From contig JAQUZV010000098.1 in the NCBI GenBank assembly GCA_028691155.1, forward strand, positions 1-7,661: DNA of 7,661 nucleotides, read 5' to 3'. This DNA comes from Victivallales bacterium. GTDB lineage: Bacteria > Verrucomicrobiota > Lentisphaeria > Victivallales > SZUA-371. The first letter of the stretch is position 1. The number at the start of each line of letters is the position of its first letter. Position numbers and translations under genes: made by a program. Shown here piece after piece: positions 1 through 6,014 of the stretch. Under the pieces are notes generated by a model, which was given only the letters and a program-made list of their open reading frames with translations, made no database searches and was not told the origin of the DNA.

Positions 1-2
1 GG

Positions 3-1172
3 TTATTCCGAGCCGAACACGGCATGGCCGATTTTTCCGGGCACGATATTGTTCGGGAAATTGTGGTGATTCAGTTCCACTTTCAGATAGTAATTTTCCA
101 TGGACAACATTTTGCGGTTCTGCAATACGGTCGGCGGTGCGACCAGATTGGGATAAATGTAGCTGATGGTACTGTGGATGTCCTTGTCCTCCATTCGAAC
201 CCTGACTTCCTGGCCGGGCTTGAGACGGCTGCGCCAGATCCCCTTGACGTAAGCATAAATTTTGATGTTGTTGGGATCATAGAGGGTGATCACCGGTTCG
301 CCTTTGGCAATGAAAGTGCCGACCGGCCCGGCCCGGTCGACGACAATGCCGTCAATTGGAGACAGCAGATCGATGGTGTAGCCGGAATCCAGTTCGCGGA
401 TATTGCCGATGGCGGCGGAAGTGCTTTTGAGATATTTCTGCAGTGCGGCGATGGCGGCATTGATGCGTTGGCGTTGCCGGGAAACCCCGGACAGAAACCG
501 CGTCAGCGAACGGGAAGCGAATTCACTGCGGCTGATGGCTTCGTCATAGCGGAGTTTGGCCATTTTCAGTTCGGCGACGGCAATGGAATATTCCCGCTGC
601 GCCGAAGTCCATTTGACATGTGAAACCGCTTTCATGTTCCACAGCCGCTCGACCTTGTCCTTCTGTTCCTGCTGATACTGGAGCAGTTGCCGGGCTTTTT
701 CCAGGGCAATTTTTTCCCGCTCCACCTGGCCTTTGGTCAGATTTTCCTCCAGTCTGAGTTTGATCTCTTCCTGTTCCAGCCGTTGCGATTCGATTTCAAA
801 CCGCATGGCGTCCAGCACCATATCGAATTTGATGCGGTCGGCATCCATGCTGCGGTCCAGCAGATCCTTGCTGGATTCGGCATTCAGCGCGGAGGAGATG
901 AACAGCGTTGCCAACAGGTCTCCCTTATGGACGGTTTTCTGTTTCGGCCCGATAATGGTTTTGAGTTCCGCCGCCACCGGCGCCCGCAACGGCACCGCGG
1001 CTTCTTCCACCAGAACCACCCCGCCGGGAGGCGTGTAGTTCAGATAGAGGATGACGGCGAAGACAATCAGCACCAGAATTACGGGAATGATCCGGAGTCG
1101 GCGGAAAATACTTTTCTTCCCGATGGCCGGGGGATCCTGCGCTGTCATATCGGGTAATGGTTTTGTCGTCAT
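3..1172 (-). CDS. HlyD-family membrane-fusion (periplasmic adaptor) protein
   Basis: This protein is probably the inner-membrane-anchored adaptor of an export system, linking an inner-membrane transporter to an outer-membrane channel. Numbering from the chosen start (389 residues), there is a basic cytoplasmic N-terminus, one membrane helix at about 29-45 and a first half biotinyl-lipoyl segment at about 60-92. A long charged Glu/Lys/Arg/Gln-rich coiled coil follows at about 97-250. The second lipoyl half at about 266-298 contains LLSPIDGIVVDR and GTFIAKGEPVITLYDP, the classic HlyD/EmrA signature. A beta-barrel domain with LKPGQEVRV extends to the C-terminus. ATG at 1172 is preferred because GAGG lies 5 bases upstream. 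An in-frame ATG at 1202 would add 10 residues but has no visible ribosome site. The gene lies 97 bases downstream of gatB. No transporter or TolC-like partner is in the window; one may lie beyond position 1. The family is clear, but the substrate cannot be told. Confidence 0.9.
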   Translation of the reverse strand: MTTKPLPDMTAQDPPAIGKKSIFRRLRIIPVILVLIVFAVILYLNYTPPGGVVLVEEAAVPLRAPVAAELKTIIGPKQKTVHKGDLLATLFISSALNAESSKDLLDRSMDADRIKFDMVLDAMRFEIESQRLEQEEIKLRLEENLTKGQVEREKIALEKARQLLQYQQEQKDKVERLWNMKAVSHVKWTSAQREYSIAVAELKMAKLRYDEAISRSEFASRSLTRFLSGVSRQRQRINAAIAALQKYLKSTSAAIGNIRELDSGYTIDLLSPIDGIVVDRAGPVGTFIAKGEPVITLYDPNNIKIYAYVKGIWRSRLKPGQEVRVRMEDKDIHSTISYIYPNLVAPPTVLQNRKMLSMENYYLKVELNHHNFPNNIVPGKIGHAVFGSE

Positions 1173-1177
1173 TTCGA

Positions 1178-1181
1178 CCTC
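1178..1181 (-). promoter_or_regulatory. Shine-Dalgarno site that decides the HlyD-family start
   Basis: On the minus strand GAGG stands 5 bases before the ATG at 1172. The alternative ATG at 1202 is preceded by GACGGCACTG, which has no purine-rich ribosome site. The shorter start is therefore the better choice. Confidence 0.55.
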
Positions 1182-1228
1182 AACACGTTTGGGTATTTTC
1201 ATCAGTGCCGTCGCGGCCGGTTGTCTGG

Positions 1229-1255
1229 CCGGGTGATCGCATTATGATCGCCCGG
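1229..1255 (-). other. imperfect hairpin between gatB and the HlyD-family gene
   Basis: CCGGG at one end pairs with CCCGG at the other. After one mismatch, GATC pairs with GATC, leaving a 7-base loop. In the direction of transcription the stem is followed by CCAGACAACC, not a run of U, so it is not a standard intrinsic terminator. It could be an RNA-processing or stability element in a gatB-HlyD transcript, or it could be chance in GC-rich sequence. Confidence 0.3.
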
Positions 1256-1269
1256 GGATCAAACGATGC

Positions 1270-2715
1270 TCAGCCGTCCAGCCGTTCCTTCAGCAATTTT
1301 ATCACCAGTTGCGGGTTGGCCTTGCCCCGGCTCAGTTTCATGACCTGGCCGACGAAGTACTGCACCACCTTTTCATTTCCTTCCCGGTATTGCTGTACCT
1401 GGGGGGCGTTGGCGGCGATGGCCTGTTCGACCAACGGGATTACGGCGCCCTCGTCCGAAACCTGGGCCAGACCCTTTTCCGCGACAATCTGCCGGGGCGG
1501 TTTGCCGGATGACGCCATTTCGGCGAAGACGGTTTTGGCGATGCGATTGTTGATGGCGCCCGCATCGATCATATCGATCATGGCCGCAAGATGTTCCGGC
1601 GTCACCGGGCAGGCGGAAATGGTTTGTCCCGATGCCGACAGTTCGCACAGCAGATCGCTGATGATCCAGTTGGCCAGCGTTTTGGGACTCTTCGTCAGTT
1701 TGGCGCCGCAATCGTAATATTCCGCCAATGCTTTTTCCATGGTCAGCACCTGGGCGTCATAGGGGGTCAGTCCGTAGTCGGCCACGAAACGTCGGCGCAT
1801 GGCTTCCGGCAGTTCCGGCAGTTGGCGGCGGTATTCATCGACACGCTTGAGATCCAGGGTGATCGGCATCAGGTCCGGTTCCGGAAAATAACGGTAGTCG
1901 TGGGCCTGTTCCTTGGTGCGCATCAGATAGGTTTCGCCCCGGTCGTCATTCCAGCCGCGGGTTTCCTGACGGAGTTTTTCGCCGGCATCGAGCAGTTCGC
2001 TCTGCCGGGCGATTTCGTAATTGACGGCGCGGTGAACGGCGCGGAAACTGTTGAGATTCTTGAGTTCGATTTTGGTGCCGAATTCTTTCTGGCCGAACGG
2101 GCGCAGCGAGATATTGACGTCGCAGCGCATCTGGCCCTTTTCCATATCACAGTCGCTGATGCCGCCGTACTGCATGATTTGTTTCAGGGCGGTAAGGTAG
2201 GCATAGGCTTCGTCGGCGGAGCGCATGTCCGGTTCGCTGACACATTCCATCAGCGGCACTCCGGCGCGGTTGAAGTCGACGCCGCTGGTTCGGCCGAGGT
2301 GATTGAGTTTGGCCACGTCCTCTTCCAGATGGATGCGGGTCAGTCCGATATATTTGTCGGGCAGTTCTTCCCCGGAGAACCCCTTGCCGGAAATATGGAT
2401 ACGGCCGCGGAGGCACAGCGGCAGGTCATACTGGGAAATCTGGTAATTTTTGGGCATGTCGGGGTAAAAATAACTTTTTCGGTCGAATTTGCTGTAGGAG
2501 GGAATATCGCAGTCGCACATCAGCCCGGCCATAATGGTTTTTCGAATGGCTTCATGGTTTGGCGTCGGCATGACACCGGGATAACCCATGCAGACCGGAC
2601 AGACCATCGTATTCGGTTCCGCCCCGAACACGTTGGCGCAGGAACAGAACATTTTGCTCCGGGTTTTTATCTGGACATGAACTTCAAGTCCGATTACTAC
2701 TTCATATTCAGCCAT
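1270..2715 (-). CDS. gatB: Aspartyl/glutamyl-tRNA(Asn/Gln) amidotransferase subunit B
   Basis: GatB is the tRNA-binding and kinase subunit of GatCAB. With ATP and ammonia channelled from GatA it converts Glu-tRNA(Gln) to Gln-tRNA(Gln) and/or Asp-tRNA(Asn) to Asn-tRNA(Asn) in the cytoplasm. The 481 residues match the usual length of about 475-480. Visible hallmarks are GLEVHVQI at 9-16, zinc-site cysteines C24, C26, C39 and C42 within CPVCMGYPGVMP, YFYPDMPKNYQISQYDLPL near 82-100, GLTRIHLEEDVAK at 124-136, DFNRAGVPLMECVSEPD at 147-163, HDYRYFPEPDL at 272-282, and the C-terminal YqeY-like tail with GQVMKLSRGKANPQL. ATG at 2715 begins the typical MAEYEVVIGLE; an in-frame TTG at 2736 and ATG at 2724 lie further upstream. 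The gatA and gatC genes are not adjacent. Instead transporter genes flank it on the same strand, 136 bases upstream and 97 bases downstream. No lesion is visible. Confidence 0.98.
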   Translation of the reverse strand: MAEYEVVIGLEVHVQIKTRSKMFCSCANVFGAEPNTMVCPVCMGYPGVMPTPNHEAIRKTIMAGLMCDCDIPSYSKFDRKSYFYPDMPKNYQISQYDLPLCLRGRIHISGKGFSGEELPDKYIGLTRIHLEEDVAKLNHLGRTSGVDFNRAGVPLMECVSEPDMRSADEAYAYLTALKQIMQYGGISDCDMEKGQMRCDVNISLRPFGQKEFGTKIELKNLNSFRAVHRAVNYEIARQSELLDAGEKLRQETRGWNDDRGETYLMRTKEQAHDYRYFPEPDLMPITLDLKRVDEYRRQLPELPEAMRRRFVADYGLTPYDAQVLTMEKALAEYYDCGAKLTKSPKTLANWIISDLLCELSASGQTISACPVTPEHLAAMIDMIDAGAINNRIAKTVFAEMASSGKPPRQIVAEKGLAQVSDEGAVIPLVEQAIAANAPQVQQYREGNEKVVQYFVGQVMKLSRGKANPQLVIKLLKERLDG

Positions 2716-2723
2716 GGCAATCA

Positions 2724-2728
2724 TCCTT
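2724..2728 (-). promoter_or_regulatory. Shine-Dalgarno site that decides the gatB start
   Basis: On the minus strand AAGGA lies 8 bases before the ATG at 2715. This places translation start at MAEYE and makes the seven in-frame upstream codons, beginning with TTG at 2736, part of the leader. Confidence 0.75.
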
Positions 2729-2851
2729 AGTTTCAAAATATGGTATCATCGTGTTTCGCTTTAATTTAGCGGTGGTTGGAGATAAATTCCAGTTTTTTTC
2801 CCCGCTTCGGGCCGATTTCGGGCCGGACGTGCTGTTTCCGGTACGCCGCGG

Positions 2852-4309
2852 TCAGTCGGCCGGGGCCTGGCGGACCGCTTCGGTGCTTTCCAGCGGCACG
2901 GCGGCCAGTTCCGGTTCGATCATCCGGATCGACTTCCAGCGTCCGGTACGGAAGCGATAAAAAACCACCGCGGATTCGAGTCCGAGATAAGCAGCCATGA
3001 ACACCCATACCGCGGCAATGGAAGTTTTCATTACCACGATCATCAACCAGACCCCCGGCACCATCACCAGCCAGACGCCGCAGATGCAGATCAGCATCAG
3101 GGCTCTGGTGTCGCCGGAGCCGCGCAGCCCGGCACCGAAAACGAATTTGGTGGCGTCGAAAAAATTGTAAACCGCGATGCAGGCTAAGAGTGCCGCGCCG
3201 GTTTTCACCATGGCGTCCAGTTTTTCCGGCGCCAGCGTGTCCGGGGTGAAGTGACCGATCAGCCAGCCGGGGAATAACAGAAACACCGCCCCGGCCGCCG
3301 TCATATAGAGTCCGGCCATCAGCCAGGAACGATATGGGAGGCGGCCCGCAATGTCATAGCGTCCGGCGCCGATGTATTGTCCCACCAGAATGGAGGTCCC
3401 GTCCGCCAGTCCCAACAGCGGTTGAAAACTGATCATATTGATGGAAATGACGATGGTGGTAACCGCCATTGCCGTCGGGCTGATCCGTCCGATCAGAAAC
3501 GAAAATGCCGTAAAGCCGCCGACTTCCAGAAAGCACTGCAATCCTGCCGGAGAGCCGAAACTGATCAGGCGGCGGATGTCATTCGGGCAGAAACGGCGGC
3601 AACGGCGCGTCGGATAGCGCCGCTGATCCTGACCGATGAAGCACAGGAAGATGGTAATCATGGAAAATCCCGTTGCCGCCGTCGTGGCGATCCCGGCGCC
3701 GGCAATTCCCCACTGCGGCATCCCGAATTTACCGAAGATTAAGACATAGTCCAGCACGATGTTGATGAGGCAGGCCGTGATGTTGACCGCAGTGACGTAC
3801 CAGGTTCGTCCCTGACCGGTAAAATAGGAGCTGAACGCTCCGGCCATGCAGACCAGCGCGCCGCTGGGAATCAGCGTCCGATAGTAGATCAGTTCCTGTT
3901 CCATGATGGCCGCGTCGTGTCCGCCGTGACGGATCAGGGCCAGCCCCAGCCAGGGAATGGCCGCCAGAATGAGCACGGCGGCGCCCAGGGCGAAATAAAA
4001 ACCGTTCCAGGCCGCCCGAACACAGGATTCATGGTCGTTGCGGCCGTAATGCTGGGCGACCAGAGCCGAGGTGAAATTGACGTTGACCATGAAAAAAGAG
4101 AACAGCGTAAAATAGAGTACTCCGGCCGGCAGCGCCGCTGCGACGGCGTCGGTCGAGTATAAGCCCAGGAACATGCGGTCGCAGAACTGCATGATCGTAT
4201 GGCTGGCGCTCATGATGATGAGGGGATAGGCGATAAGCAGGATTTCCCGATATCCGCCTTCCCGGCGCCGAAATGTGATTTCGGAGGAGTCTGATCCCCG
4301 GTGATTCAT
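2852..4309 (-). CDS. MATE-family multidrug/toxin efflux transporter
   Basis: This is an integral inner-membrane antiporter of the multidrug and toxic compound extrusion family (NorM/DinF type), expected to expel organic cations or other toxic compounds using a Na+ or H+ gradient. Its 485 residues fall in the usual 440-500 range. Hydrophobic stretches are consistent with 12 membrane helices in two six-helix halves, the first at about 23-42 and the last at about 430-452. Conserved family segments include VAQHYGRND near 84-92, PSGALVCMAGAFSSYFTGQGRTWY near 148-171, VGQYIGAGR at 309-317 and FGAGLRGSGDT at 391-401. ATG at 4309 is chosen because GGAG stands 7 bases upstream. An in-frame ATG at 4342 would add 11 residues with only a weak ribosome site. 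The 28-residue tail after the last helix is soluble and unremarkable. A terminator lies upstream, so the gene probably has its own promoter. Substrate is not predictable. Confidence 0.93.
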   Translation of the reverse strand: MNHRGSDSSEITFRRREGGYREILLIAYPLIIMSASHTIMQFCDRMFLGLYSTDAVAAALPAGVLYFTLFSFFMVNVNFTSALVAQHYGRNDHESCVRAAWNGFYFALGAAVLILAAIPWLGLALIRHGGHDAAIMEQELIYYRTLIPSGALVCMAGAFSSYFTGQGRTWYVTAVNITACLINIVLDYVLIFGKFGMPQWGIAGAGIATTAATGFSMITIFLCFIGQDQRRYPTRRCRRFCPNDIRRLISFGSPAGLQCFLEVGGFTAFSFLIGRISPTAMAVTTIVISINMISFQPLLGLADGTSILVGQYIGAGRYDIAGRLPYRSWLMAGLYMTAAGAVFLLFPGWLIGHFTPDTLAPEKLDAMVKTGAALLACIAVYNFFDATKFVFGAGLRGSGDTRALMLICICGVWLVMVPGVWLMIVVMKTSIAAVWVFMAAYLGLESAVVFYRFRTGRWKSIRMIEPELAAVPLESTEAVRQAPAD

Positions 4310-4316
4310 GTTTGGT

Positions 4317-4320
4317 CTCC
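4317..4320 (-). promoter_or_regulatory. Shine-Dalgarno site that decides the MATE transporter start
   Basis: On the minus strand GGAG lies 7 bases before the ATG at 4309. The longer in-frame candidate at 4342 is preceded by CGGGATCGGC, which has no comparable purine-rich core. Confidence 0.65.
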
Positions 4321-4395
4321 GGAAAAAGGTAACAATATCCATGCCGATCCCGGTATATTCCGGTCACCGAACGATGGCGCTGCCGCGACAGCAAT

Positions 4396-4425
4396 AAAAA
4401 AACCGTACCGCGACAAGCGATACGG
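4396..4425 (-). terminator. Rho-independent terminator after the lipoprotein gene
   Basis: Read on the minus strand, CCGTATCGC (4425-4417) pairs with GCGGTACGG (4411-4403) as a 9-bp stem with one G-T wobble. The loop is TTGTC, and seven T residues (4402-4396) follow immediately. It starts about 30 bases after the stop codon of the lipoprotein gene and precedes the MATE gene, so it should end the lipoprotein transcript and isolate the MATE gene from it. Confidence 0.9.
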
Positions 4426-4454
4426 CTCGCAAATTTACCCGTCAGGTGGTGACG

Positions 4455-4856
4455 TTATTTAACCGCGTTGGCGGAAACCTGGCATTCCTTGACGGCAAAA
4501 AGCCAGTTGAAAAACGGCACTCCCGGGGAAACCCGATAGCTGGACTGGAGATCCAGCAACTTGGTCGCACCCTGATCGGCGGCGTATTTGGATACCATCC
4601 CCACCGTAGAAGAAACCTTGACGTTGTTGGTAAAAAATACCGGCGTACCGGGATCCTTGTCGTCTCCGCACCACAGCGGAATGTACCACAGGACATAAAA
4701 ACCGTTGATGGTGCCGTTGACATGGGCCACCGACTCTCCGGTGGCGGAAAGCGTCTGTTTGTTTTCGTTGAAGCTGTTAGTCGCCCGGATCGTCGAGCAC
4801 CCGGCTATTACCAGCAGTGATGCCGCGCAGCAGACTGCCATAACCAACTTTTTCAT
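4455..4856 (-). CDS. small lipoprotein of unknown function
   Basis: A 133-residue predicted lipoprotein whose family I do not recognise. The N-terminus is a classical type II signal: MKK, a hydrophobic core and lipobox I-A-G-C with the lipidated cysteine at 20. Residue +2 is Ser, which by the E. coli rule favours outer-membrane sorting. The mature part is about 113 residues with no further membrane helix. It contains an aromatic stretch (GFYVLWYIPLWCGDD, 52-66), a segment VKVSSTVGMVSKYAADQGATKLLDL near 79-103 that suggests an alpha/beta fold, and a hydrophobic motif FFNWLFAVK at 115-123. Besides C20 the mature protein has C63 and C125, which could form a disulfide. A strong AAGGAGG site stands 6 bases before the ATG and an intrinsic terminator follows the stop, so it is probably a monocistronic unit. 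Codon use resembles its neighbours. A real gene, but its function is unknown. Confidence 0.88.
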   Translation of the reverse strand: MKKLVMAVCCAASLLVIAGCSTIRATNSFNENKQTLSATGESVAHVNGTINGFYVLWYIPLWCGDDKDPGTPVFFTNNVKVSSTVGMVSKYAADQGATKLLDLQSSYRVSPGVPFFNWLFAVKECQVSANAVK

Positions 4857-4861
4857 CTGAA

Positions 4862-4869
4862 TCCTCCTT
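4862..4869 (-). promoter_or_regulatory. strong Shine-Dalgarno site of the lipoprotein gene
   Basis: AAGGAGGA on the minus strand is close to a perfect anti-16S match. Its GGAGG core ends 6 bases before the ATG at 4856. It suggests efficient translation and fixes the start codon. Confidence 0.85.
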
Positions 4870-5115
4870 AAAATTTTTGAAAATGCCTGGCCATGCGGAA
4901 ATTATTTTCTACTCAACCATCACATTATCACCATCAGGATAAAATACAACTGAAAAAATTACAACTTTAATACAAAACTATTGCCGCGAAAACAAAACAA
5001 TTGTTGCGGTTGAATTTCATCACGCAACCGGCTTCCGAGGCGGCGATTTCTTCTTTTGAGCGCAATACAGGCGGATTTTTCCTCCGGCGGCCGGTGACGG
5101 CGTTGCAAAAAAAAA

Positions 5116-5144
5116 TTGACGGATCATATTGTTATGATCATATT
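5116..5144 (+). promoter_or_regulatory. candidate promoter of the phosphatase/hydrolase operon
   Basis: TTGACG (5116-5121, 5 of 6 to the -35 consensus) is followed after 17 bases by CATATT (5139-5144, 4 of 6 to the -10 consensus). A nine-A tract directly upstream (5107-5115) could act as an UP-like element. An alternative is an extended -10, TG-T-TATGAT (5130-5138), which has no good -35. Either would give a leader of roughly 80-90 bases before the start at 5235. This is a consensus reading only. Confidence 0.5.
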
Positions 5145-5145
5145 G
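5122..5145 (+). repeat. operator-like inverted repeat overlapping a short direct repeat
   Basis: GATCAT (5122-5127) and ATGATC (5134-5139) form a perfect 6-bp dyad with a 6-base spacer. The same stretch also holds two copies of GATCATATTG (5122-5131 and 5136-5145), 14 bases apart. The dyad sits between the candidate -35 and -10, where a repressor or activator could act. No particular regulator family is recognised from the sequence. Confidence 0.45.
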
Positions 5146-5224
5146 CTGTGGTCGCGGCAGAGCATTGCGCCCCCGACCGGATTTAACCTATAAAGGATGC
5201 CGGTACGGCACCGGTCGCCCCGAT

Positions 5225-5228
5225 GGAG
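5225..5228 (+). promoter_or_regulatory. Shine-Dalgarno site that decides the phosphatase start
   Basis: GGAG lies 6 bases before the ATG at 5235. The in-frame ATG at 5223 is preceded by GGTCGCCCCG and would place this GGAG inside the coding region, so 5235 is the better start. Confidence 0.75.
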
Positions 5229-5234
5229 AATAAA

Positions 5235-5999
5235 ATGATTGAATTTATGAAAGAGCTGGCGGTTGAAGCCGGCAAACTGAGTCTGGCCGAATTTGCGAGA
5301 ATGAATCACGATCAGGTCGAGTACAAAAGCGCCAGAGATATTGTTACGGTGGCCGACAAGGCGGTGGAACAGCTGATTTATGCCCGGGTGACGCGGGAGA
5401 CGCCGGATTACGCCTTTTTCGGCGAGGAGAGCGGCCGGACGGCGGCCAAGAGCGATTATTGCTGGGTCATCGATCCGATCGACGGGACGGCGTCGTTTGC
5501 CGCCGAATTGCCGATTTATTGCGTTTCCATTGCACTGCAATACCGCGGCGAGACGGTCAAGGCGGCGATTTATGCGCCCCGGCTCGGAGAACTGTTCTGG
5601 GCGGAAAAGGGAGGGGGCGCCTTTCTCAACGACCGTCGTCTGCAGGTCTCTTCCTGTGCCGAGTTGTCCGATGCCATGTTGGCAACCGGTTTTGCCTGTC
5701 TGCGCGCCGGTCTGAAGGAAAACAATCTGCCCCGTTTCAACCGGATCGCGCCGCTGGTGCGCGGCATCAGCCGACTCGGTTCGGCCGCGATCGATCTGTG
5801 TTATGTGGCGGCGGGACGCTTTGCCGCCTATTGGGAAATCGGGTTGCAACCCTACGACTATGCGGGGGGCATGTTGCTGGTCACCGAGGCGGGCGGCACC
5901 ATCGGCGATCTGGACGGCGGACATGATCTGGCCCGACGCGGCATTGTCGCCACCAACGTGGCCATCGACCGGGAATTGCTGCCCTATCTGCGGGCATGA
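5235..5999 (+). CDS. inositol monophosphatase family protein
   Basis: A 254-residue Mg2+-dependent phosphatase of the IMPase/SuhB/CysQ/HisN superfamily, cytoplasmic, removing phosphate from a small phosphomonoester. Family hallmarks are DIVTVADK at 35-42, GEES at 63-66 with metal ligand E64, and motif WVIDPIDGTASF at 77-88 with metal ligands D80 and D83. The C-terminal motif GSAAIDLCYVAAGR at 182-195 is followed by the metal-ligand region WEIGLQPYDYAGG (D208). Length is normal for bacterial members (about 250-270). Two positions differ from the commonest pattern: Ser replaces the usual Asn in DGT-x-NF, and Tyr replaces the usual Trp in PWD. The catalytic acidic residues are intact, so it should be active. 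The substrate could be myo-inositol-1-phosphate, histidinol phosphate, a fructose bisphosphate or a 3'-phosphonucleotide; the sequence alone does not decide. It is the first gene of a two-gene operon, ending 15 bases before the next start. Confidence 0.93.
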   Translation: MIEFMKELAVEAGKLSLAEFARMNHDQVEYKSARDIVTVADKAVEQLIYARVTRETPDYAFFGEESGRTAAKSDYCWVIDPIDGTASFAAELPIYCVSIALQYRGETVKAAIYAPRLGELFWAEKGGGAFLNDRRLQVSSCAELSDAMLATGFACLRAGLKENNLPRFNRIAPLVRGISRLGSAAIDLCYVAAGRFAAYWEIGLQPYDYAGGMLLVTEAGGTIGDLDGGHDLARRGIVATNVAIDRELLPYLRA

Positions 6000-6005
6000 G
6001 GAGGG
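6000..6005 (+). promoter_or_regulatory. Shine-Dalgarno site of the PhnP-like hydrolase gene
   Basis: GGAGGG starts immediately after the stop codon of the upstream phosphatase gene and lies 9 bases before the ATG at 6015. This supports both the start choice and co-transcription with possible translational coupling. Confidence 0.75.
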
Positions 6006-6014
6006 AACGGAAAA

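Larger units (their letters stand above)
4857..5234. other. divergent intergenic region
   Basis: This 378-base spacer separates the leftward lipoprotein gene from the rightward phosphatase operon and contains no convincing gene or structured RNA of a known class. The left part (about 4870-5005) is AT-rich and should hold the lipoprotein promoter. Leftward candidates are weak: TTGTTT and TATTAA with a 17-base spacer (4995-4967), and an isolated GATAAT (4929-4924) with no good -35. A 6-bp hairpin CGGTTG/CAACCG occupies 5007-5030. The middle (5030-5105) is GC-richer and featureless to my eye. The right part holds a nine-A tract (5107-5115), the candidate rightward promoter and a leader. A 61-codon open frame at 5001-5186 has no supporting signal. 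Confidence 0.7.

Noticed and set aside
24..623. A 199-codon open frame on the plus strand opposite the HlyD-family gene
   Set aside because: It is a shadow of the adaptor gene, with low-complexity Asp/Gly/Phe-rich translation and no start signal.
1591..2730. A 379-codon open frame on the plus strand opposite gatB
   Set aside because: gatB is unmistakable on the other strand. The antisense translation has no domain or ribosome site and mirrors gatB codon bias.
2806..2825. Tandem TTCGGGCCG repeated with an 11-base period
   Set aside because: Only two short GC-rich copies, with no dyad or promoter context. Probably chance.
2790..2830. GC-rich hairpin beside a T-run between the MATE gene and gatB, resembling a terminator
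   Set aside because: For minus-strand transcripts the stem is followed by A residues, not U, and on the plus strand the T-run comes before the stem. The polarity is wrong both ways.
4917..4936. Two CCATCA copies 14 bases apart upstream of the lipoprotein gene
   Set aside because: Six-base repeats in AT-rich sequence are expected by chance. The shared 14-base spacing with the repeat at 5122-5145 is not backed by similar sequence.
5001..5186. A 61-codon open frame in the divergent spacer, plus strand
   Set aside because: It starts at a non-ATG codon without a ribosome site, runs through the candidate promoter and shows no conserved-looking protein character.
4857..5234. Search for a tRNA, riboswitch or CRISPR repeat in the long spacer
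   Set aside because: No cloverleaf, no CCA-ended stem, no known riboswitch core and no regularly spaced repeats were recognisable.
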